From an uncultured Dechloromonas sp. (GTDB lineage Bacteria > Pseudomonadota > Gammaproteobacteria > Burkholderiales > Rhodocyclaceae), in contig CAMKYP010000263.1 of assembly GCA_946477505.1 (NCBI GenBank), positions 1-5,861 of the forward strand: a stretch of 5,861 nucleotides of DNA. The letters run 5' to 3'. Under the pieces are notes generated by a model that saw nothing but the letters and a program-made list of their open reading frames with translations, had not been told where the DNA came from and did not search any database. This document shows positions 1-5,609 of this stretch, piece by piece (within the stretch, counting starts at the first letter, position 1; every line of letters starts with the position of its first letter). A program made the position numbers and the translations under genes.

Positions 1-11
1 CCGTCATTTTC

Positions 12-641
12 TCAAATTGCGCTGCATGATGGGCGCTTATGCAGAGTTTCCCTAACGACTCGCCTCAGTTTAAATTGATCTGAAAACGGTAAGAGTCGAA
101 CCCATGATTCAGGGTACATATGCCGCATAACGAACAATGAAAATGCTAAAGGGGACAGTTTTCGTCTCAACGCAATTCTAATGCCGTTATCTAAACCAAT
201 ATGCAGGTGAGCCATTGGATGCCATCCTGCCTTGTAAGCCTGTTTGTCTACATCATAACGAATCGGAGTAAGGTTATCTTTTAGAGATGCCGTGTCAAAA
301 GAAAACTCGTAATCCGCAGCATATTCCGCCTTATTTCTTTTATTATATTGCAAGCCTTTTTTCAATAAAAAAATGCGAAAGCTTTCCAGAGCCAATGGTG
401 ATTGAAGATACTGATATGAAGGCTCATTGGTAGTGTTGTTAAAAACAAAGAGCGAATGATCCTCCATTTTAATGTGAAACCATTTTTCTTTCAGGGCAAG
501 CTTCCATTGGTCAATATATGGCAAGACTCTTAGCTCCCCAATCATGTTTTGATCGAGGTTCCAATGAGCCGGGGCGTATTCGTCAACAGGGAAGTGGGCA
601 GCACGAAATACTTGTTGCAACATATCTTGAAAAGAAGCCAT
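12..641 (-). CDS. DUF2290-like protein, helicase partner (candidate defence protein)
   Basis: This is a complete 209-residue soluble protein with no signal peptide or membrane segment. It starts at ATG 641, 2 nt after the helicase stop codon. A weak GGA 7-9 nt upstream of the start fits translational coupling in one operon. The most distinctive part is residues 139-180. It begins GWHPMAHLHIG (H141, H145 and H147 close together), continues with an Arg-rich strand (R155, R159, R160), then SPLAFSLFVMRHMYPESW. Residues 111-132 look like paired beta strands (YEFSFD, IRYDVD). Length and this HLHIG/YPExW pattern resemble the uncharacterised DUF2290 family, which from memory occurs beside UvrD-like helicases. 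I could not run a profile search. Biochemical function is unknown. The histidine cluster could bind metal or catalyse a reaction, but that is inference. The Lys/Arg-rich C-terminus (residues 191-203) could contact nucleic acid. DNA is AT-rich like the helicase gene and unlike the genes to the right. Confidence 0.8.
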   Translation of the reverse strand: MASFQDMLQQVFRAAHFPVDEYAPAHWNLDQNMIGELRVLPYIDQWKLALKEKWFHIKMEDHSLFVFNNTTNEPSYQYLQSPLALESFRIFLLKKGLQYNKRNKAEYAADYEFSFDTASLKDNLTPIRYDVDKQAYKAGWHPMAHLHIGLDNGIRIALRRKLSPLAFSLFVMRHMYPESWVRLLPFSDQFKLRRVVRETLHKRPSCSAI

Positions 642-643
642 GA

Positions 644-2746
644 CTAATCCATCTTTTTGGCTGGTCTTTTCTTGCCTCGCAATTCTCTAAGTTTCTTTTT
701 AAGCAAATATTCTAGATCTTCGGGCTCCATTTCGTTAGCAAGACGAGTCAGTGTTTCATCAGCTTCTTCAGCGTCGATCGTAATCAAATCGCGCTTCATA
801 TATACAAGCTGCTGCTCACTGGGATACACAAATTTCAGAAGCGGGTAATTTTGCTTCGCTGCTGCAATTTCAGATGCGAAATCAGCTACAGCCTTCCCTA
901 GCCCTGTGACATGCAGCCATCCCTTTGCACGGGTCATGGCTGTAAACGCACGGTTTCTATTTTTAGGTGTAGGGTCGTGGAACAGCGCATCAATACCTAC
1001 GATGTAAACAACATACGCCTCGTTTCCCTTGGCTTTATATATAGTTGAAAGGGTTACGCATTGATCTGCATGAAAATCTCTAAGAGAATACGAATCTTCT
1101 TGAAGGTTATTAACTCTAATGTCGAACTTTCGCAATTCTCGAGCAATTAGATTGAAATAACCTGTTGCGTTTCTATCATCCGCACAAATGACTAGGATGT
1201 CCTCAGGGCTGATGCCTTCCTCTTGTATGTCGTTCTTTATTTTTTCGGCAACATATAAGGCTTCATCTGCGGCTCCGGAGCATGATTTAACGCCAATTAT
1301 TTGATTTATGTTATTTGAAAGGCTAATAGTGGATGGGGAGTTCTCCGTTGGGCGATTAATGGAAACGGGTTGGCCGGGCGATAGGTCACCGTTTACTACT
1401 TCATAGCCAAAATCCTCCCAATGCTCCTTAGACTCAAGCATTTGAGCTATCTTTTTCCCATAAATTCCAAAGCCTATGGCGTGAGCACAAAGCAATATTT
1501 CCCGCGGATTTCGATAGCATTTATGAAGGATAATATCCTCTTCAAAGGAAATTGCCGGCTCATTCCGTTTGTCTGTTCCGAATAGAGACGCTGCAGTTGG
1601 AACTTCAACATCAAAAATTGTTTGAAATACATCGTAAGCAATTACTAATCTTTCTTCAGTAGCAAGTTTAAGCGCCAATCGCATGAATTCAGGTGGAAAG
1701 TCCTGCGCCTCGTCGACAAAAACGTAATCAAAAATTGGGCCGACTGCTTGGTCTTCCAGCAATAACTCACACGCTTTGCCAAACGGTTGCCTAGGTGAGA
1801 GTGCCTGTGCTTGTGAAAAAGATAGGGGTTGATGACCAAATCGCTTAGCAGCGAAATAGTAAAGCCCCTCGACAGTTGCACCACCCCAAGCGTGGAGCAC
1901 TCTTAATCGTTTCCAATCAGGATCACGATCCTCATGCATCCTATAGAACCGAGTGATTAACTGTTTGATGTGTTGATACAGGCTTTTTGTATAAAACGTA
2001 ACGGCAATAGTGGCTTCCGGATACCTAATCGCCGTCATGGCGGCTTTTAAAGCAAGTACAACAGTTTTCCCTGACCCTGCAAGGCCACGGATACGTTGCG
2101 TTCCCCCAACCTCGGTCATATATGCAACACGTTGGTCACGATCGAAGCGCCGTATTTCCTCTTCTAATCTAGCAACAATGGCAATCCGAGATGTTTCTGG
2201 GAACCCTTCAATTTTCCGTTCTTTTGGTCGAATTAGCGCTTTTGAACCATCTAATACAGAAACTAACTCTCCAAATACCTCTTCGCTGAGTGCAGTTGGA
2301 AGTCGTATGGAGTTCAATGAATCATCTATAGACGGGAAACCAATTTTTGTGATTTCAGAATCTGCATTACCTTCTAACGCCCAGATGTAGGCTTCCATTG
2401 GAAATAGCAGTTGGGTTCTACTTTTTCGCAGTCGAGCGAATTTCACCAAGCGAGCAAAGACTTGGCTGAAAGCACCATCAAGCTTTGAGGTAATACCTGT
2501 CAGTTCAGCTGCATCAAGTTGCTCACCGCTCACTGTTGCAAGCAAAATGACGCCATGTAGTGGGGAGGCCAATACAAGGTCAGCAACAAGCAAGTTCTCA
2601 TCCTCCCTGAACAATGGAAAGTTGTAGAACAAAACAGCAGACTCCAAGCCCAGTTCATACTCTTTGTCTTGAAGATGCTCGATCAAGGCTTTCGCATTTT
2701 GATCAGCTTTAGCAGCAGATTCCTTAGGAAATATTTGCAGAGCCAT
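644..2746 (-). CDS. SF1 UvrD/Rep-like helicase with degenerate NERD-like N-terminal domain
   Basis: This is an ATP-dependent DNA helicase or translocase of superfamily 1A, expected in the cytoplasm. Residues are numbered from a TTG at 2773, giving 709 aa. A Q-motif-like FDRDQR lies at 210-215 and Walker A GLAGSGKT at 230-237 (K236, T237). Walker B VFVDEAQD is at 351-358 (D354, E355), motif III-like AYDVFQ at 379-384 and CYRN at 419-422. Motif V IYKAKGNE is at 578-585, and motif VI AMTRAK at 612-617 carries the arginine finger R615. The motor is intact and should hydrolyse ATP. Residues 41-85 resemble a NERD nuclease fold but lack the usual catalytic E-x-K. The C-terminus is a basic tail (691-708). 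I prefer the start at codon 10 (ATG 2746, MALQIFPKE), because TTG 2773 and ATG 2755 have no better ribosome-binding site and family members usually begin this way. The exact start is uncertain. It is the first gene of a two-gene operon. Confidence 0.88.
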   Translation of the reverse strand: MALQIFPKESAAKADQNAKALIEHLQDKEYELGLESAVLFYNFPLFREDENLLVADLVLASPLHGVILLATVSGEQLDAAELTGITSKLDGAFSQVFARLVKFARLRKSRTQLLFPMEAYIWALEGNADSEITKIGFPSIDDSLNSIRLPTALSEEVFGELVSVLDGSKALIRPKERKIEGFPETSRIAIVARLEEEIRRFDRDQRVAYMTEVGGTQRIRGLAGSGKTVVLALKAAMTAIRYPEATIAVTFYTKSLYQHIKQLITRFYRMHEDRDPDWKRLRVLHAWGGATVEGLYYFAAKRFGHQPLSFSQAQALSPRQPFGKACELLLEDQAVGPIFDYVFVDEAQDFPPEFMRLALKLATEERLVIAYDVFQTIFDVEVPTAASLFGTDKRNEPAISFEEDIILHKCYRNPREILLCAHAIGFGIYGKKIAQMLESKEHWEDFGYEVVNGDLSPGQPVSINRPTENSPSTISLSNNINQIIGVKSCSGAADEALYVAEKIKNDIQEEGISPEDILVICADDRNATGYFNLIARELRKFDIRVNNLQEDSYSLRDFHADQCVTLSTIYKAKGNEAYVVYIVGIDALFHDPTPKNRNRAFTAMTRAKGWLHVTGLGKAVADFASEIAAAKQNYPLLKFVYPSEQQLVYMKRDLITIDAEEADETLTRLANEMEPEDLEYLLKKKLRELRGKKRPAKKMD

Positions 2747-2773
2747 AAAACCCATACGCGTGAAGAATTGCAA

Positions 2774-2973
2774 AAGAATATTTCAGGTGCATATGCCCTG
2801 GGCCGTCTTTCTTACTTAACGTCTTGAATTCTACAGTTACCCCAAAATTTCAGAGGCCTATTCAGCTAAAGTGTCACAGTTCCGCAGCGGAAAATGATGA
2901 CCGTTTTGCCATGAAGAGCAGATTAGGAGCGCAACCTTTAGAAATGACCGCTTCGGCCAAGAAGTTGCCGTTG
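2774..2973. other. Intergenic junction between AT-rich island and GC-rich backbone
   Basis: This 200-base stretch separates the stop of the dienelactone hydrolase gene from the helicase start. It should hold the helicase promoter, because the GC change suggests the two operons have separate origins. On the minus strand a TAGAAT (plus strand 2828-2833) is a plausible -10 element, but I see no convincing -35 at the right distance, so I do not call a promoter. An 8-base palindrome GCATATGC lies at 2789-2796. The half next to the hydrolase gene (2866-2964) holds the palindrome and direct repeats listed separately. The open frame on the plus strand here shows no protein-like features. Confidence 0.6.
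2872..2964. repeat. Repeat cluster resembling an insertion sequence end (IS21-like?)
   Basis: Two imperfect direct repeats of about 20 bases lie at 2897-2916 and 2944-2964, 47 bases apart. Each starts ATGACCG, followed by a T-rich or CTTCG stretch, then GCCA and GAAG. A perfect inverted repeat TTCCGC-A-GCGGAA lies at 2880-2892, just inside a TGTCAC at 2872-2877. CTAAAG (2866-2871) and CTTTAG (2936-2941) form a longer-range inverted pair. A TGT-start terminus followed by several internal repeats is characteristic of IS21-family ends, so this may be a leftover terminus. No transposase gene is visible in the window. The repeats are seen directly; the IS21 link is from memory of the family and is tentative. 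Confidence 0.45.
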
Positions 2974-3795
2974 CTACTGCCCCAAGTGCCCAGCCAAAAA
3001 CCCCAATATCTCCTCCCGAGCCGCCACCGTTGGCTCGCCTGCCTTATCCATCAGATGCACCGTCACCACGCTATGCGCGAAGGGGACGTGTGTCTGGAAG
3101 AAGGGTGGGGCGTCGGCGAAGTTGGCGGCGGAGTCGGGTAGTACGCGGGCCTTGAAGCGGGGGCCGAGGGCCTGTTCATAGGCGGCGAAGCGTTGGGCCT
3201 GGCAGAACCTGTCGCCGGCGAAGCGGTAGGCGAGGACGTCGAGCTGGTCGCGGTCGAGGCGGGCTTTGACGGCGGCGAGGTCTTCCGGAGAGATTTCGAG
3301 GCCGGCCGGGTCGTTGAGCGGTAGCGCGGGCTGGCAGAGGACGGGGGCGAGCATCGCGGGTTCGAGCATCATCGAGAGGGCGAAGTTGCCGGTGAAGCAC
3401 ATGCCGATGGCGCCGACGCCCTTGCCGCCGCATTCGGCGTGGGCCTGCCGGGCGAGCTGGCGCAGCCAGTGGGTGACGGGGCTGGTCTGGCCGGCGGCCA
3501 GGGCGCGGAATTCGGCGCTGACGCAGGCCTTGCGGAAGACGGCGGCGCCTTCGTCGGCGGAGACGACCGCGCCATCTTTGCCGAACAGCGAGGGCATGAA
3601 GACGGTGAAGCCGGCGTCGCGCACCCAGCGGGCAAAGCGGGCGACGTGCGGGCCGATGCCGGGCATTTCGGCCATGACGATGACGGCCGGGCCGCTGCCG
3701 GCGACGTACACGGTCTTGTTCTGCTCGTCGAAGGCGATGTCGCGGCGCGTGAAGTCGCTGAGCGGGTCATCGTGCAGCAGGCTGTGCTCGGGCAT
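2974..3795 (-). CDS. Dienelactone hydrolase family protein
   Basis: This is a 273-residue alpha/beta hydrolase of the dienelactone hydrolase family (COG0412-like). The prototype opens the lactone ring of dienelactones in chlorocatechol breakdown; many relatives act on other esters or lactones, so the substrate here is unknown. The nucleophile elbow is GMCFTG (residues 131-136) with cysteine C133, matching the Cys nucleophile of the family. The likely acid is D195 in FAGDRF and the likely histidine H231 in PFAHSV. E43 in AEMPGI matches the conserved Glu near the active site. The protein is somewhat longer than the usual 230-250 aa. ATG 3795 is supported by a strong GAGGAG 6 nt upstream. It is the third gene of the operon, 22 nt after the alpha/beta hydrolase stop. 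The last dozen codons (ATA, TTG, TTT) are unusual for this GC-rich DNA and sit at the composition boundary. No signal peptide is seen, so the protein is probably cytoplasmic. Confidence 0.88.
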   Translation of the reverse strand: MPEHSLLHDDPLSDFTRRDIAFDEQNKTVYVAGSGPAVIVMAEMPGIGPHVARFARWVRDAGFTVFMPSLFGKDGAVVSADEGAAVFRKACVSAEFRALAAGQTSPVTHWLRQLARQAHAECGGKGVGAIGMCFTGNFALSMMLEPAMLAPVLCQPALPLNDPAGLEISPEDLAAVKARLDRDQLDVLAYRFAGDRFCQAQRFAAYEQALGPRFKARVLPDSAANFADAPPFFQTHVPFAHSVVTVHLMDKAGEPTVAAREEILGFLAGHLGQ

Positions 3796-3801
3796 GGCGT
3801 T

Positions 3802-3807
3802 CTCCTC
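3802..3807 (-). promoter_or_regulatory. Ribosome binding site of dienelactone hydrolase gene
   Basis: The minus strand reads GAGGAG followed by AACGCC and ATG. It lies in the 22-nt gap after the preceding stop codon. The 18-nt block from AGGAG through the second codon is identical to that of the alpha/beta hydrolase gene. Confidence 0.75.
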
Positions 3808-3817
3808 GGGTTGGCGT

Positions 3818-4738
3818 TCAGCCGACGGCGCACAGGCGCGCGGCGAAGGGGGCGGGCATGGCGCCGGTTTTTATCCATTGCAGCGCCGCCGGCCACAGCG
3901 AGTCGGCAAAGCGGCTGTTGAAGTAGGCGAAATGGCCGATCTGGCTGACGCCGATGTCGGCGGGGGCGAGGTGCAGGTGGTGGCGCCGGGCGTGTTTGTA
4001 GAGACCGAGCAAACGGCGGATGGCGGCCGGGGTGCCCCAGTCGTCGTCGGCGAGGCTGATGGCCAGGGTTTCGCCCCGGAACAGTTCGAACTGCAGGGGC
4101 AGCGGCGGGTCGGTGCGGTGGGTTTTCCAGGGCTGTTTTTCGAAATCGCGGTGCAGGGCGCTCCATTGGCGGACGATGCCGAGCGGGGTGTCTTCGAGCC
4201 AGCCGAGGCGGGCGCCGGGAAAGTAGCCGAACAGCCGCGCCACGAGCGGCATGAAGAGGTGCCAGCGGAGCAGCATCTGCAGGCGTTTGCGCGGGTTGTA
4301 GTCGGGCCAGTAGGCGATCTGGGCGCCGACGGTCAGGGCGCGGCGCACGCGATGGCTGGAGGCGGCGAGGCCGAGGGTGAAGCCGCCGATGCTGTGGGCG
4401 ACGACGTCGATGGGCTGGCCGGGATAGTGGGTGCTGACGTACTGGAGAACGGCTTCGAGATCGTGCCGGCCCCAGTCGACATAGCTGGCGTTGAAGCGGC
4501 GCAGGCCGCCCGGCGGGCGCGAGGCACCGATGCCGCGATAGTCGAAGGTGACGACATCGCAGCCACGGGCGTGGAGGTAGTCGGCGAAGCGGTGGTAGTA
4601 GCGCGCCTTGACCGAGGTGGCGGGGGCGATGACGACGACGTTGCGGTCGCCGGCCTCGCCACTGTGGCGCCATTCGCTGGCGCCGATGAGCAGGTGGTCG
4701 GCGGTGACGAGCTGGAAATCGCGGGGGGATGCGGGCAT
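3818..4738 (-). CDS. Alpha/beta hydrolase (COG4757-like, serine nucleophile)
   Basis: This is a 306-residue predicted serine hydrolase. The nucleophile elbow is AHSIGG (residues 114-119) with S116. The likely acid is an Asp of the DDDWGTP stretch (231-233) and the likely catalytic histidine is H269 in QIGHF. APATSVKARYY (38-48) after the first core strand supplies the oxyanion region, and FDYRGIGAS (65-73) is the usual alpha/beta hydrolase turn. A helical, aromatic-rich lid (about 150-210) separates the core halves. The layout fits the predicted hydrolase group COG4757, whose substrates are not established. It lies between a crotonase and a dienelactone hydrolase, so an ester or thioester from acyl-CoA or ring-cleavage metabolism is a reasonable guess. 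I chose ATG 4738 because AAGGAG sits 6 nt upstream. The frame extends to a TTG at 4774 overlapping the previous stop, but that has no comparable site. No signal peptide is apparent. Confidence 0.88.
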   Translation of the reverse strand: MPASPRDFQLVTADHLLIGASEWRHSGEAGDRNVVVIAPATSVKARYYHRFADYLHARGCDVVTFDYRGIGASRPPGGLRRFNASYVDWGRHDLEAVLQYVSTHYPGQPIDVVAHSIGGFTLGLAASSHRVRRALTVGAQIAYWPDYNPRKRLQMLLRWHLFMPLVARLFGYFPGARLGWLEDTPLGIVRQWSALHRDFEKQPWKTHRTDPPLPLQFELFRGETLAISLADDDWGTPAAIRRLLGLYKHARRHHLHLAPADIGVSQIGHFAYFNSRFADSLWPAALQWIKTGAMPAPFAARLCAVG

Positions 4739-4744
4739 GGCGTT

Positions 4745-4750
4745 CTCCTT
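4745..4750 (-). promoter_or_regulatory. Ribosome binding site deciding the alpha/beta hydrolase start
   Basis: The minus strand reads AAGGAG, then six bases, then ATG at 4738. This strong site favours the 306-residue product over the 318-residue form starting at TTG 4774. Confidence 0.75.
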
Positions 4751-4760
4751 GAGCAGACCA

Positions 4761-5546
4761 CTAATGACCGACAAAGACCGGCTTGGTCTTGTCGACGAAG
4801 GCCTGGGTGCCGATGCGGAAGTCCTCGGTGGTGGCGCAGCGGCCGAGCAGGTCGGCGCCGAGTTCGGCGGATTCGGCGGGCGGCAGGTCGAAGCCCCGGC
4901 AGCAGGCTTCCCAGGTGTAGCGCAGGGCGGCGGGCGACAGGGCGAGGAGGTCGCGAGTCATGGCCTCGGCTTCGGCGATCAGCCGGTCGTCGTCGACCAC
5001 GGCGTTGATCAGGCCTATCTGGCAGGCCTCCTCGGCGAGCAGGATGCGCCCGCGCAGCAGCAGTTCGGTGGCCCGGCCCCGGCCGACGAGGCGGGCCAGG
5101 CGGCTGATGCCGACCGAGCCGGCAACAACGCCGTGGCGGATGTCGGGATGCCCGAAGCGGCTGGACCGGCCGGCGACGCGCAGGGCGCAGGAGAGGGCGA
5201 GTTCCAGCCCGTTGCCGTAGGCGTGGCCGTTGATGGCGGCGACGACGATCTTGCCCAGCGCTTCGATGCGGTTGGCCAGCGCGCCGGCCTGGCGCGAAAA
5301 GGCGTGGATGGCCGAGGGCGTGGCGGCGCTGAGGTACTTGATGTCGGCGCCGCTGGAGAAAGCCTTGCCGCCGGCCCCGGTGACGATGACGGCGGCGATG
5401 CGCGGGTCGGCCTTGACGCGGTCGAGCTGCCGGGCGAGGCAGCTGAGCACGCCGGGGTCGAGGGCGTTCATGGCTTCCGGCCGGTTGATGCTGAGGAGCG
5501 CGATGGATTCGCGAATGTCGAACAGGACGGAATGGCTGGCGCGCAT
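4761..5546 (-). CDS. Enoyl-CoA hydratase/isomerase (crotonase) family protein
   Basis: This 261-residue protein is the usual length for a crotonase, a family that adds water to or isomerises enoyl-CoA thioesters. The substrate-binding segment KAFSSGADIK (61-70) supplies one oxyanion-hole backbone NH. NGHAYGNGLELA (106-117) supplies the other, with E115 at the position of the first catalytic Glu (Glu144 in rat mitochondrial hydratase). The second catalytic Glu (rat Glu164) is replaced by D135 in FGHPDI, and the usual GGG is GNG. The C-terminal EDFRIGTQAFVDKTKPVF (241-258) is the normal family ending. Fatty-acid, amino-acid or aromatic acyl-CoA substrates are all possible, and the changed acid leaves hydratase activity uncertain. 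ATG 5546 has GGAG 6 nt upstream. It is the first gene of the operon with the two hydrolases; the next start is 22 nt past its stop. The protein is expected to be cytoplasmic. Confidence 0.9.
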   Translation of the reverse strand: MRASHSVLFDIRESIALLSINRPEAMNALDPGVLSCLARQLDRVKADPRIAAVIVTGAGGKAFSSGADIKYLSAATPSAIHAFSRQAGALANRIEALGKIVVAAINGHAYGNGLELALSCALRVAGRSSRFGHPDIRHGVVAGSVGISRLARLVGRGRATELLLRGRILLAEEACQIGLINAVVDDDRLIAEAEAMTRDLLALSPAALRYTWEACCRGFDLPPAESAELGADLLGRCATTEDFRIGTQAFVDKTKPVFVGH

Positions 5547-5552
5547 GGCGGT

Positions 5553-5556
5553 CTCC
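5553..5556 (-). promoter_or_regulatory. Ribosome binding site of crotonase gene
   Basis: The minus strand reads GGAG six nucleotides before ATG 5546. It lies just downstream of the nested leader hairpin (5561-5609), so folding of the leader could affect access to it. Confidence 0.6.
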
Positions 5557-5560
5557 GGTT

Positions 5561-5609
5561 TTCAAGCGCCCGGCAGGTGGAAGCGTGCTTCCGTGCCGCA
5601 TGTCTTGAA
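5561..5609 (-). repeat. Nested inverted repeat in the leader of the crotonase operon
   Basis: Three inverted pairs share nearly the same centre, about 5585. The outer pair is TTCAAG (5561-5566) with CTTGAA (5604-5609). The middle pair is CGGCA (5571-5575) with TGCCG (5594-5598). The inner pair is GGAAGC (5579-5584) with GCTTCC (5587-5592). As RNA this gives a three-tier hairpin with a four-base loop and small internal bulges, ending a few bases before the ribosome binding site. As DNA, the inner 14-base palindrome could be a dimeric repressor site. No U-tract follows, so it is not a typical terminator. Confidence 0.5.

Noticed and set aside
2010..2390. Plus-strand frame of 126 codons inside the helicase gene
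   Set aside because: It is antisense to the region encoding Walker A and upstream sequence, Ser/Arg-rich, with no ribosome binding site or family features.
2824..3141. Plus-strand frame of 105 codons spanning the junction
   Set aside because: It crosses the composition boundary, overlaps the end of the dienelactone hydrolase gene antisense, and ends in a Gly/Val-rich stretch. No homologous features are visible.
4739..4774. Longer alpha/beta hydrolase starting at TTG 4774
   Set aside because: It would overlap the crotonase stop codon and lacks a good ribosome binding site, whereas ATG 4738 has AAGGAG at ideal spacing.
3266..5008. Long plus-strand open frame of 580 codons opposite the two hydrolase genes
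   Set aside because: It is a GC-rich antisense shadow. Its translation is low-complexity (Gly, Ala, Arg, Val) with no domain, and the minus-strand genes in the same place have clear catalytic motifs and ribosome binding sites.
4333..5601. Minus-strand frame of 422 codons overlapping the crotonase in another frame
   Set aside because: The product is Arg/Pro/His-rich low-complexity protein typical of out-of-frame reading of high-GC genes, and the crotonase frame explains the region fully.
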